Shown here in pieces: positions 25,012 to 32,918 of a DNA stretch of 64,000 nucleotides. Both the position numbers and the translations under genes were made by a program. The stretch's first letter is position 1, and each line of letters opens with the position of its first letter. A model generated the notes under the pieces. That model worked only from the letters and a program-made list of their open reading frames with translations. It did no database searches and had not been told where the DNA came from. Source of the stretch: Actinacidiphila yeochonensis CN732. Lineage in GTDB: Bacteria > Actinomycetota > Actinomycetes > Streptomycetales > Streptomycetaceae. The stretch covers positions 2,294,001 to 2,358,000 of the forward strand of contig NZ_JQNR01000005.1 of NCBI RefSeq assembly GCF_000745345.1, in the 5' to 3' direction.

Positions 25012-26007
25012 ATGAAGAAGTTCGTCAACGACCCGAAGGACTACGTGGCGGAGATGCTCCAGGGCCTGGCACTGGCCAACCCGGACACCCTGCGCTACGT
25101 CCCGGACTACAACCTGATCATGCGGGCGGACGCCCCGCGCCAGGACAAGGTCTCCATCGTCCAGGGCTCCGGCTCCGGGCACGAGCCCGCCCACGTGATG
25201 TCGGTCGGGCCCGGCATGCTCGACGCGGCCTGCCCGGGTGACGTCTTCTCCGCCCCGCCGTCGGACTACGTCTACGAGACGGTGAAGCTCGTCGCCTCCG
25301 AGAAGGGCGTGCTGCTGCTGGTCAACAACTACACCGGCGACCGGATGGCGTTCGAGATGGCCGAGGAGCTGTCGCAGGCCGACGGCGTCAACGCGCGCAC
25401 GCTGTTCGTCGACGACGACGTGGCCGTCCAGGACTCGACCTACACCGTCGGCCGGCGCGGCGTGGCCGGCAACTTCTTCGTCATGAAGGCCGTCGGCGCG
25501 GCGGCCGAGCGCGGCGCCGACCTCGACGAGCTGATCCGGATCGGCGAGAAGGTCAACTCGGTGACCCGCAGCATGGGCATGGCGCTGACCCCCTGCACGC
25601 CGCCGGCCAAGGGCTCCCCGCTCTTCGAACTGCCCGAGGACCAGGTCGAGATGGGCGTCGGCATCCACGGTGAGCCCGGGCGGCGCCGGGAGCCGCTGAA
25701 GACGGCCTCGGAGCACGTGCGCGAGCTGCTCACCGCGGTCGTCGACGACCTGCCCTACACCTCCGGGGACGGCGTGGCGCTCATGGTCAACGGCCTGGGC
25801 GGCACCCCCGTCGGCGAGCTGTACCTGCTGTACGGGCTCGCCCACCGGCAGCTGGCCGAGCGCGGAATCGGGGTCCGCCGCTCCTACGTGGGGGAGTACT
25901 GCACCTCCCTCGACATGGCCGGGGCCTCGCTGACCCTGTGCCGGCTGGACGACGAGATCGCCGACCTCCTGGCCGCACCGGCCGGCACGCCGATCCGGGT
26001 CTTCTGA
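25012..26007 (+). CDS. dhaK: Dihydroxyacetone kinase, substrate-binding subunit DhaK
   Basis: 331 residues, ATG 25012. The family signature GSGSGHEPAHVMSVGPGML is near residues 53-71 and GDVFSAPPSDYV follows; the catalytic histidine that forms a hemiaminal with the ketone is in GVGIHGEPGRRR. Full length. The substrate may be dihydroxyacetone or a longer ketose such as erythrulose, because characterised DhaK-type kinases differ in this. Separated from dhaL by 114 bp of GC-rich DNA in which no promoter is evident. Confidence 0.93.
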   Translation: MKKFVNDPKDYVAEMLQGLALANPDTLRYVPDYNLIMRADAPRQDKVSIVQGSGSGHEPAHVMSVGPGMLDAACPGDVFSAPPSDYVYETVKLVASEKGVLLLVNNYTGDRMAFEMAEELSQADGVNARTLFVDDDVAVQDSTYTVGRRGVAGNFFVMKAVGAAAERGADLDELIRIGEKVNSVTRSMGMALTPCTPPAKGSPLFELPEDQVEMGVGIHGEPGRRREPLKTASEHVRELLTAVVDDLPYTSGDGVALMVNGLGGTPVGELYLLYGLAHRQLAERGIGVRRSYVGEYCTSLDMAGASLTLCRLDDEIADLLAAPAGTPIRVF

Positions 26008-26142
26008 CGTACCCCGCCGTACGGGCCGCGGCCCGGCCCCGGGTGACCCGGACGGCGGAGCGGGAGGGCCGTGCGGTTGCGGCGGCCCGGAGCCGGCCGT
26101 TGACTCGCCACGATGCCCGTCAGGCGGCGAGAGGAGTACGCG

Positions 26143-26949
26143 ATGCTGTCGGCCCGCGAGTTGTTCACCGAGATGGTGGACGACGACGACGCCTACCGGC
26201 TCTTCTGCTCGATCGCGGCCAGCGGGGAGGCGCAGGGGGGCTGGGAGAACGGCCGGATCGCCGCTCTGGTGCCCCCCGGACTGCGCGCGCTGGCCCCCAA
26301 GATCGCCCGGCACGGCGCCGACGAGGACAAGCACGGCCGGATCTTCAACGCGCTGCTGCACAAGCGGGGCCTCGATCCCGTGGAGGTCCCGCACGACACC
26401 GACTACACGATGCTGCTGGAGCGGGCCGGCATCGGCCTGGCCCACACCCGGCTGCGCCAGGACGAGCCCCTGACCGAGCGGGACATCGTCACCTACCTCG
26501 CGCACAGCAGGGTCACCGAGCAGCGCGCCTCGGAGCAGATGAGGCTGCTGGTCAAGCACTTCGCGGACCACCCCGAGATCGGCAAGGCCGTCCGGCAGAT
26601 CTCCCACGACGAGGACAACCACCTCGCCTACTGCCACGAGGAGCTGCTGCGGCTGGCCCGCGCGGGCCACGGGCGGACCATCCAGCGCATCCTGCGCGAG
26701 TGCGCGCTCGCCGAGATCCGCGTCCACCGGGACGTCAGCCTCGCCGTGATGGGCCGCATGGGCCGCATCCTCGGCTGGTCCGCCGCCCGCGCGGCCGTGC
26801 TCCAGGGCGGCATCCACGCCGTCTACCTCTACGAGCGGGCGCACGGCTGGCGCCGCATGGTGACGCTGGCGATGCCGCAGCGGCGCAACGCGCTGGGCGG
26901 CGGCCCCGCCGAGGGCGGTGCCGAGGCGCTGGCCCCGGCCGGCGCCTGA
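26143..26949 (+). CDS. Ferritin-like di-iron protein
   Basis: 268 residues from ATG 26143, which has AGAGGAG well placed; an ATG at 26113 lacks one. All-helical, with ferritin-type metal residues: SGEAQGGWE in the first helix, GADEDKHGR in the second (E-x-x-H), HSRVTEQRASEQM in the third and SHDEDNHLAY in the fourth. This pattern fits the ferritin-like superfamily that includes MiaE-type tRNA hydroxylases and related oxygenases. Soluble core, Ala/Gly-rich tail. It follows dhaK by 135 bp and may belong to the same unit, though no biochemical link is obvious. Confidence 0.75.
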   Translation: MLSARELFTEMVDDDDAYRLFCSIAASGEAQGGWENGRIAALVPPGLRALAPKIARHGADEDKHGRIFNALLHKRGLDPVEVPHDTDYTMLLERAGIGLAHTRLRQDEPLTERDIVTYLAHSRVTEQRASEQMRLLVKHFADHPEIGKAVRQISHDEDNHLAYCHEELLRLARAGHGRTIQRILRECALAEIRVHRDVSLAVMGRMGRILGWSAARAAVLQGGIHAVYLYERAHGWRRMVTLAMPQRRNALGGGPAEGGAEALAPAGA

Positions 26950-27062
26950 CCGTACGGGGGCCGGCGGACCGGAAAGGGCGGGAGAGCGCGGGAAAGGGCC
27001 GCGCTGGAAGGGCGGGCCGCGGGGGCGCGTCAGGGCTTGCTCAAGGGCCGCTCAGGGGCTGG

Positions 27063-27578
27063 TCAGGGCGCGGGCGGGTGCTCGGTCAGGACGACGTCGG
27101 CGTCCGCGACGTGCTCGCAGTCGGCGGCGAACGCGATCCGCGCCCGCAGGAAGCGCCCGGCCAGCACCTGGGGCAGCCAGTAGCGGGCGTCGTCCCACAT
27201 GGCGTCCAACGGCGGCGCGTCCACGGGGAACCACGCGGGTTCGATCTCGTCGGTCTCGGCCGGCTCACCGGGGACGTCCCGCACGGTGAACGCCGTCACC
27301 CACATGTCCCACGCAGGGCGGGCGGGGAAGACCCAGTCGACGACCGCGACCGGCCGCAGCGCCGCCGGGTCCACCCGCAGCCCCGACTCCTCGGCGAGCT
27401 CGCGGGCCGCCGCCTGCGCGGCCCCCTCGCCGGGCTCCACATGGCCGCCGAGCCCCACCACCTTGCCGGCGCCCAGCCCGCGCTTCTTCCGTCCGAGCAG
27501 CACCTCGTCGCGCCCGTCGGCACCGGTCCGGACGACGAAGCACAGGCAGGTCTGAGGTCGCTCCACCGTCCGGATCAT
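27063..27578 (-). CDS. NUDIX hydrolase, 8-oxo-dGTP diphosphatase type
   Basis: 171 residues from ATG 27578 (MIRTVERPQTCLCF); the longer frame upstream is low complexity. A complete Nudix box is present: GHVEPGEG, AARELAEESGL. The strand before it, LLGRKKRGLGAGKVVGLGG, resembles MTH1-like enzymes that clear oxidised purine nucleotides, and DEIEPAWFPVDAPPLDAMWDDA matches the tail of that subgroup. Overall it should cleave a nucleoside diphosphate-X bond with magnesium. It lies tail to head with the LysR gene, 78 bp apart. Confidence 0.9.
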   Translation of the reverse strand: MIRTVERPQTCLCFVVRTGADGRDEVLLGRKKRGLGAGKVVGLGGHVEPGEGAAQAAARELAEESGLRVDPAALRPVAVVDWVFPARPAWDMWVTAFTVRDVPGEPAETDEIEPAWFPVDAPPLDAMWDDARYWLPQVLAGRFLRARIAFAADCEHVADADVVLTEHPPAP

Positions 27579-27655
27579 GCCGTACGCCGCGCCCCGCCCG
27601 CCACCCGCCGCCCCGCCCCTGCGCGGCCCGCCCGTACCCGCCGCAGTGGGGCCGG

Positions 27656-28591
27656 TCAGCCGGCGGCCGGGCCGGGGCCGCCCCGCTCCACCGCGCCCAC
27701 CACCTGGCGGCACGCCCGCACGTAGGCCCGCAGCAGCGGTCCCGCCGCCCCCCGGGGCCAGGCCAGCGCCAGCCGGCTGGGCTCGATCCCGCGCACCGGC
27801 CGGGTGACGACGCCGCCGAGGGTGACCAGCGGCGCGTTGCCGGCCGCGAGCAGTACCACCCCCAGTCCGGCGACCAGCGCCTCGTACGTCTCCTCCGCGG
27901 ACGCCACCTCCGCGCCGATCCGGGCGGGGCGGCCGTCGCGGGCGTCCAACGCCAGCCAGTAGTCACGCAGCGGGCCGGCGGACGGGGGCAGCGCGAGGAA
28001 CGGCTCGGCCAGCAGCTCGGCGAAGTCCACGGGCGCGTCCGGCTCCCCGGCCGCCAGCCGGTGGTCCTCCGGCAGCGCCACCAGCCGCGGCTCCCGCGCG
28101 ACCACCAGATGGTCGAAGCGCTCCTGCCCGGGCAGCGGCAGCCAGACGTACGCCACGTCGCTCCCGCCGTCGGCCAGCCCCGCCGTGGAGTCCTGCCAGC
28201 CCACCTGGCGCAGCCGCAAGGCGGCCTCCGGGCACGCGGCCGCGAACCGGGAGCGGACCGCGGGCAGCAGCCCGCCCCGCCCCGGGCTGGTGCTCATCCC
28301 CACCACCAGGGTGCTGCGCTGCGCCGCCTTGGCCCTCTCCACCGCCCGCCAGGCGTCGTCCCACGAGTCCAGCACGCGGCGCGCGTACGGCAGCAGCGCC
28401 TCCCCGGCCGGGGTGAGGGTCACCCCGTGCCGGTCCCTGGCCAGCAGCTCGACGCCCAACTGCCCTTCCAGCGCGCGGATCTGCTTGCTCAGCGCGGGCT
28501 GCGAGACGAACAGCCGCTCGGCGGCCCTGGTGAAGTGCAGCTCCTGCGCGACGGCGACGAAGTAGCGAAGGTCCCGCCCGTGGACGTCCAT
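27656..28591 (-). CDS. LysR-family transcriptional regulator
   Basis: 311 residues. N-terminal winged helix-turn-helix (residues 5-65: LRYFVAVAQELHFTRAAERL, SQPALSKQIRALE), then a periplasmic-binding-like effector domain (VVGMSTSPGRGGLLPAV, AYVWLPLPGQ, ASAEETYEALVAGLGVVLL). Divergent from a short-chain dehydrogenase, the usual layout for a LysR regulator and its target. The start codon overlaps a LysR-type dyad (28590-28604), so autoregulation is likely. Effector unknown. Confidence 0.92.
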   Translation of the reverse strand: MDVHGRDLRYFVAVAQELHFTRAAERLFVSQPALSKQIRALEGQLGVELLARDRHGVTLTPAGEALLPYARRVLDSWDDAWRAVERAKAAQRSTLVVGMSTSPGRGGLLPAVRSRFAAACPEAALRLRQVGWQDSTAGLADGGSDVAYVWLPLPGQERFDHLVVAREPRLVALPEDHRLAAGEPDAPVDFAELLAEPFLALPPSAGPLRDYWLALDARDGRPARIGAEVASAEETYEALVAGLGVVLLAAGNAPLVTLGGVVTRPVRGIEPSRLALAWPRGAAGPLLRAYVRACRQVVGAVERGGPGPAAG

Positions 28592-28604
28592 AACCCGTGG
28601 CTAT
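28590..28604. promoter_or_regulatory. LysR-type operator (T-N11-A dyad)
   Basis: ATAACCCGTGGCTAT reads as the imperfect palindrome ATAxCC-N3-GGxTAT, the classical LysR box. It covers the start codon of the lysR gene and lies about 195 bp before the divergent dehydrogenase start. Confidence 0.6.
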
Positions 28605-28691
28605 CACCAACGGTCTTGGACGGGCAACCGCCGCCGCGCCCAGCATGGGGAGTGCGGCGGGGAACGCCGCCGGAGCCCGAGCGGGCGGGGC

Positions 28692-28776
28692 AGGCAAGCA
28701 AGCAAGCAAGCAAGCAGGCAAGCGAGCAGGCAAGCGAGCAAGCGAGCAGGCAAGCAAGCCGATAAGCAGGCAAGCG
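28692..28776. repeat. Tetranucleotide repeat (AAGC/GAGC/AGGC)n
   Basis: About 20 units of four bases of the form RRGC, beginning with five perfect AAGC copies, with one interruption. It sits between the LysR box and the ribosome site of the dehydrogenase gene. Unit number may vary between strains and change promoter spacing. Confidence 0.9.
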
Positions 28777-28797
28777 GATAGCGACTCAGGAGCTGTG

Positions 28798-29625
28798 ATG
28801 AACAAGGTCTGGCTGGTCACAGGTGCCAACAGCGGCTTCGGCCGCGCCATCACACGGGCCGCGGTGGCCGCAGGCGACGTCGTGGTCGCCGCGGCCCGCC
28901 GGGTGGATGCGGTGGAGGACCTGGCGGCGGCCCACCCCGACCAGGTCGACCCGGTCCGCCTCGACGTCACCGACACCGCCGCCGTCGGGCAGGTCGTCGC
29001 GGACGTGCTGGCCCGGCACGGCCGGATCGACGTGCTGGTCAACAACGCGGGGCGCGGACACGTGGGGGCGTTCGAGGAGGACACCGACAAGGAGCTGCGC
29101 GACCTGTTCGACGTGCACGTCTTCGGTCCGGCCGCGCTGGTGCGGGCGGTGCTGCCGGGCATGCGCGAGCGCCGTTCCGGGGCGATCGTGCAGATGAGCA
29201 GCATGGGCGGCCAGACGTCCTTCGCCGGGTTCTCCGCCTACAGCGGCACCAAGTTCGCCCTTGAGGGTATGACCGAGGCGCTGCGGGCCGAGGTCGCCCC
29301 GCTGGGTATCAGGACGCTGATCGTGGAGCCGGGGGCCTTCCGCACCACGCTGTACGGCAACACGACAGCCAGCGCCCGGCGGGTGGAGGACTACGCCGCC
29401 ACCGTCGGGGCCACCCGCGCGATGGTGGACGGCGGCGACGGCGGCCAGCCGGGCGATCCGGCGAGGGCCGCCGCGGTGATCATCGCGGCGCTGGAGGCCG
29501 AGGAGACCCCGCTGCGCCTGCCGCTGGGCGCGGACGGCGTCGACGCGGTGCTCGGCCACCTCGACGAGGTCCGCGCCGAGGTCGAGGCCTGGCGGGAACG
29601 GGCCAGCGACACCGCCTTCGGGTGA
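28798..29625 (+). CDS. Short-chain dehydrogenase/reductase
   Basis: 275 residues from ATG 28798, with CAGGAG upstream. The reading frame extends back through the tetranucleotide repeat, but that part is not credible as protein. Classical SDR: TGANSGFG at residues 8-15 binds NAD(P), NNAGRGHVG follows, catalytic Ser in QMSSMGG, YSGTKFALEG gives Tyr and Lys, and EPGAFRTTLYGN is the substrate loop. It resembles the large group of oxidoreductases under LysR control whose substrates are unknown. Probably the main target of the divergent regulator. Confidence 0.9.
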   Translation: MNKVWLVTGANSGFGRAITRAAVAAGDVVVAAARRVDAVEDLAAAHPDQVDPVRLDVTDTAAVGQVVADVLARHGRIDVLVNNAGRGHVGAFEEDTDKELRDLFDVHVFGPAALVRAVLPGMRERRSGAIVQMSSMGGQTSFAGFSAYSGTKFALEGMTEALRAEVAPLGIRTLIVEPGAFRTTLYGNTTASARRVEDYAATVGATRAMVDGGDGGQPGDPARAAAVIIAALEAEETPLRLPLGADGVDAVLGHLDEVRAEVEAWRERASDTAFG

Positions 29626-29692
29626 CGCGGCCCGCGTCGGGGGCGTCAGCGGCCGGGCCCTGTCCCGTCCGGCCGCGGGCGGCTACGCTCAC

Positions 29693-30295
29693 GTGCCCGT
29701 GAGCACCGAGAGCGCGGCCACCGACAGCGCGAGCACCGAGAGCGCGGCCACCGCCGCAGCCGCCGGGACAGGCGGGACAGGCGGGGCCTCCGCCGACGAC
29801 CGTCCCGTCCCCCCGAGCCACGGCACCGAGCGCGAGACGCTGCGCGGCTTCCTGGAGTTCCACCGCGCCACCCTCGCGATGAAGTGCCGCGGCCTCACCG
29901 ACGAGCAGCTGCGCGAGCGATCCGTGCCGCCGTCCACGCTCACCCTGCTGGGGCTGGTGCGGCACCTCGCGGAGGTCGAACGGACCTGGTTCCGGCGGGT
30001 GTTCGAGGACCGCGACATCCCCCTGGTCTGGTCGGACCGGATGGACTTCCAGGCCGCCTACGACCCGGAGGGGTCCACCGGGGCCGAGGCGTTCGCCGCC
30101 TGGCGGGCCGAGGTGGAGCACTCCCGCCGGATCGAGCGGGCCGCCGCCTCCCTGGACCTGACCGGGTACCAGCCGCGCTGGGAGGAGGAGGTCAGCCTGC
30201 GGATGGTGATGGTGCACGTCCTGCTGGAGTACGGGCGGCACAACGGCCACGCCGACCTGCTGCGCGAAGGGGTCGACGGGACGGTCGGGGCGTGA
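29693..30295 (+). CDS. DinB / DUF664 family protein
   Basis: 200 residues with a repetitive N-terminal tail of about 45 residues (two copies of STESAAT) that may not all be translated; GTG 29693 or 29699 are possible starts. The helical domain shows ETLRGFLEFHRATLAMKCRGL, LGLVRHLAEVERTWFRRVF and MVMVHVLLEYGRHNGHADLLRE. It fits the four-helix DinB fold, whose actinobacterial DUF664 members include mycothiol-dependent transferases with three metal-binding His (here VRHLAEVE and RHNGHAD). Substrate unknown. Confidence 0.8.
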   Translation: MPVSTESAATDSASTESAATAAAAGTGGTGGASADDRPVPPSHGTERETLRGFLEFHRATLAMKCRGLTDEQLRERSVPPSTLTLLGLVRHLAEVERTWFRRVFEDRDIPLVWSDRMDFQAAYDPEGSTGAEAFAAWRAEVEHSRRIERAAASLDLTGYQPRWEEEVSLRMVMVHVLLEYGRHNGHADLLREGVDGTVGA

Positions 30296-30354
30296 CCCCG
30301 CGGCGGCTCCCGGGGAACCCTTCCGTCCGCCCCAAGAGAACGTAAACTCCCCGC

Positions 30355-31482
30355 GTGGACATACCCCCTCCGCCGCCCCCGCCTCCGCCGCCCCCTCCTT
30401 CCGGGGACGTGCCGCCGCACGAGCAGCAGTCGGCCCCGTACGGCGTTCCGCCCCAGGGTGCGGGACCGTACGGAGGCCCGTACCAGGGCGGGGACCCCTA
30501 CGGCCCGCCGCAGCCGGGGAACGGCAGCGGCCCCGGCTTCCCCTTCGGCCCGGCCGTCCCGCCGCAGGGCCCGCCGCCGCAGGGTGGTCCGGCCGGCTAC
30601 GGCTGGCCGCAGCAGCCGTACGGCGCGAACCCCGACCCGCACCCGAACCCGTTCCAGCCGGCCAACCCGTACGGGGTGCCGGGCGGGTACCCCGGGTACC
30701 CGGGCTACCCGGGGCAGCAGGGCTGGTACGCGGTGGAGCGGACCACGAACGGGCTGGCCATCGCCTCCCTGGTGACGTCGTTCACCTGCGTCCCGCTGCT
30801 GGGCCTGGGCCTGGGCATCGGCGGACTGCGGCAGATCCGGCGGCGCGGGCAGCGCGGGCGCGGGCTGGCCATCGCCGGCATCATCGTCAACGCCATCACC
30901 ACCGTGATCGTCGTGCTCTCCGTCGTGCTCGACGCGACGGGCGCGCTCGACGAGGGCAACACCAAGGTCGAGGACGTCAAGGCCGGCGAGTGCTTCAACA
31001 CGGTCGGGGCGTCGCTGTCCGAGTACGGCCAGAAGAAGCACGTCTCGCGGGGCGTCGACGTCGTCTCCTGCGACGACGAGCACGACGCCGAGGCGTTCGC
31101 GGTGCTCAACCTCGACCCGACCGGGGAGCAGGACTACCCCGGCGCCGACGCCGTGGCCGGCGAGGCCGGGCAGCGCTGCGCCGGCGCCGCGCGCGGCTAC
31201 CTGGGCGACGGCTCGCTGCCCGACGGCATGGACGTCTACACCTACTACCCGCCCGAGTCCTCCTGGAACGCCGGCCACACCTCGGTGACCTGCTTCTTCG
31301 GCAGCCGCGACGGCAAGGTGACCGGCTCGGTGAAGTCCGGCGGCGGCTCCGGCAGCTCAGACGGCTCCAGCGGCTCAGACGGCTCCGGTGGTTCGTCGGA
31401 CGGCGGCGGCGGTTCGGGCGGTTCCTCGAACGGCTCGGGCGGCGCGACGGGCGGTTCCTCGGACGGTGGCGTGGGCGTCTGA
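30355..31482 (+). CDS. DUF4190 membrane protein with septum-formation-type domain
   Basis: 375 residues from GTG 30355. Layout: a long Pro/Gly/Gln/Tyr-rich cytoplasmic segment (about 1-125), two membrane helices (GLAIASLVTSFTCVPLLGLGL and LAIAGIIVNAITTVIVVLSVV) with RQIRRRGQRGRG between them, which is the DUF4190 pattern, then an extracellular domain with paired cysteines (KAGECFN, VSCDDEHDAE, AGQRCAGAA, VTCFFG) and a Gly/Ser tail. The outer domain resembles the septum-formation protein family of actinobacteria. A 14-bp terminator hairpin follows. Confidence 0.82.
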   Translation: MDIPPPPPPPPPPPPSGDVPPHEQQSAPYGVPPQGAGPYGGPYQGGDPYGPPQPGNGSGPGFPFGPAVPPQGPPPQGGPAGYGWPQQPYGANPDPHPNPFQPANPYGVPGGYPGYPGYPGQQGWYAVERTTNGLAIASLVTSFTCVPLLGLGLGIGGLRQIRRRGQRGRGLAIAGIIVNAITTVIVVLSVVLDATGALDEGNTKVEDVKAGECFNTVGASLSEYGQKKHVSRGVDVVSCDDEHDAEAFAVLNLDPTGEQDYPGADAVAGEAGQRCAGAARGYLGDGSLPDGMDVYTYYPPESSWNAGHTSVTCFFGSRDGKVTGSVKSGGGSGSSDGSSGSDGSGGSSDGGGGSGGSSNGSGGATGGSSDGGVGV

Positions 31483-31501
31483 CCCGCCCCGGGGCCGTCC
31501 C

Positions 31502-31538
31502 GGCGCGCGCGGGAGCCCGCAGTGCTCCCGCGCGCGCC
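31502..31538 (+). terminator. Strong hairpin after the DUF4190 gene
   Basis: Perfect 14-bp stem GGCGCGCGCGGGAG / CTCCCGCGCGCGCC (31502-31515, 31525-31538) with a 9-nt loop. No T-run follows. Confidence 0.75.
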
Positions 31539-31630
31539 TCTGACGCCCCGTAAACCTCAGGTCAGGGCTTGCGAACGAGTACCCAGGGTTGCGAAGCTGT
31601 CGCACACAGTCAACCCCCTGGGAGGGGCAC

Positions 31631-32383
31631 GTGGCCTTCGGTGAGCAGCCCGCCTACCTCCGCGTCGCCGGAGACCTGCGGCAGAAGATTCTCGACGGCA
31701 CCCTGCCGCCGCACGCCCGGCTGCCGTCACAGGCCCGTATCCGGACCGAGTACGGGGTGTCGGACACCGTCGCGCTGGAGGCGCGCAAGGTGCTGATGGC
31801 CGAGGGCTACGTCGAGGGCCGCTCGGGTTCGGGCACCTACGTACGGGAGCGCCCGGTGCGGCGGCGGGTGGTGCGCAGCGGGTTCCGGCCGTCCGGCGCG
31901 GCCGGCACCTTCCGCCAGGAGCAGGCGGACGAGGACGTCAAGGGCACCTGGGAGTCGCACAGCGTGCAGGAGCCCGCCTCGCCGGAGGTCGCCCGCCGGC
32001 TCGCGGTCGAACCCGGCGACCGGGTGATGCGCACCAGCTACGTCTTCCGTGCCGACGGTGAGCCCGCCATGCTCTCCACCTCCTGGGAGCCGTTGGCCGT
32101 CACCGGCCGGACGCCGGTGCTGCTGCCGGAGGAGGGCCCGGTCGGCGGCCAGGGCGTGGTCCCCCGGATGGCGGCGATCGACGTGCTGGTGGACCACATG
32201 GACGAGGAGGTCGGCGCCCGTCCCGGCCTGGCGGAGGAGGCGGCCGTCCTCGGCGGGGTGCCGGGCCACATCGTCATCGAGATCCGCCGCACCTACTACG
32301 CCTCCGGCCGCCCGGTGGAGACCGCCGACGTGGTCCTGCCGGCCGACCGCTTCCGGGCCGTCTACCACCTCCCCGTCCGCTGA
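31631..32383 (+). CDS. GntR-family regulator with UTRA domain
   Basis: 250 residues from GTG 31631, preceded by GGGAGGGG; the upstream extension is discarded. N-terminal winged helix (YLRVAGDLRQKILDGTLPPHARLPSQARI, then VALEARKVLMAEGYVEGRSGSGTYV) followed by a UTRA effector domain (EVARRLAVEPGDRVMRTSYVF, GHIVIEIRRTYYASGRPVETADVVLP). HutC/DasR-type arrangement. No adjacent metabolic operon, so the regulon and effector are unknown. Confidence 0.9.
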   Translation: MAFGEQPAYLRVAGDLRQKILDGTLPPHARLPSQARIRTEYGVSDTVALEARKVLMAEGYVEGRSGSGTYVRERPVRRRVVRSGFRPSGAAGTFRQEQADEDVKGTWESHSVQEPASPEVARRLAVEPGDRVMRTSYVFRADGEPAMLSTSWEPLAVTGRTPVLLPEEGPVGGQGVVPRMAAIDVLVDHMDEEVGARPGLAEEAAVLGGVPGHIVIEIRRTYYASGRPVETADVVLPADRFRAVYHLPVR

Positions 32384-32418
32384 CCTGGGGGCGCCCCTGA
32401 GCGGGCCCTCACCGCCTT

Positions 32419-32448
32419 CCGGCCACCGTCCCCTCCGGCGGTGGCCGG
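32419..32448 (+). terminator. Hairpin after the GntR gene
   Basis: 10-bp stem CCGGCCACCG / CGGTGGCCGG with a 10-nt loop, 35 bp past the stop. No U-tail. Confidence 0.6.
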
Positions 32449-32564
32449 ATTCCGTCGTTTCCGGGGCCCCATAGGGGAATTCCGACCTCGTGCGGTGAAC
32501 CTCGGGCGTAGGGTCTGGGCATATGCGAACCGTCGGGCATATGCACGGAGGAAGGGGCGACGCG

Positions 32565-32804
32565 GTGGCGTCCGAGCTCGGGTGGGTCCTCATACGGCAG
32601 GACGAGGGCGGCAACCGCTACCGCGTGGGCCGGTACGCGACCCGGGCCGAGGCCGAGCGGGTGGTCGGCGTGCTCGGCTTCCGCGCGGTCGGCGCCGAAC
32701 ACCCCCTCGAAGCCTCCGGTGCCCCCGGCGCGGGCGGCGCCGGCACCGAGGAGCCGCGGCCCTACCTGATCGAGCGGTGGGTGCCCCGGCCGGCCCAGGA
32801 CTGA
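32565..32804 (+). CDS. Small SPOR-like protein
   Basis: 79 residues from GTG 32565, chosen because GGAGGAAGGGG ends seven bases before it; ATGs at 32523 and 32541 have no site. The first 45 residues (LGWVLIRQDEGGNRYRVGRYATRAEAERVV) resemble the short streptomycete proteins called SPOR domain-containing, although most SPOR domains bind peptidoglycan outside the cell and this protein has no signal peptide. The end is RPYLIERWVPRP. Role unknown. Confidence 0.7.
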   Translation: MASELGWVLIRQDEGGNRYRVGRYATRAEAERVVGVLGFRAVGAEHPLEASGAPGAGGAGTEEPRPYLIERWVPRPAQD

Positions 32805-32918
32805 CGCGCTCCCCGGGCGTTCCGGCCCGGAAGGGGGCACCATCGGGTAGGAGGGGGCGAATCCTCCACGCGTTCGGACGTGCCCGCGCCCGGACCGACC
32901 CGGTCGGGGGTGCACGGT

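Noticed and set aside
23176..26844. 1222-codon minus-strand frame across the aldolase-dhaK cassette
   Set aside because: Shadow frame of four well-supported plus-strand genes.
28692..28776. CRISPR array
   Set aside because: Unit is only four bases with no spacers.
28597..28797. N-terminal extension of the short-chain dehydrogenase through the tetranucleotide tract
   Set aside because: It would add a Gln/Ala/Ser/Lys repeat with no ribosome site, whereas ATG 28798 has CAGGAG and puts the nucleotide loop at the normal position.
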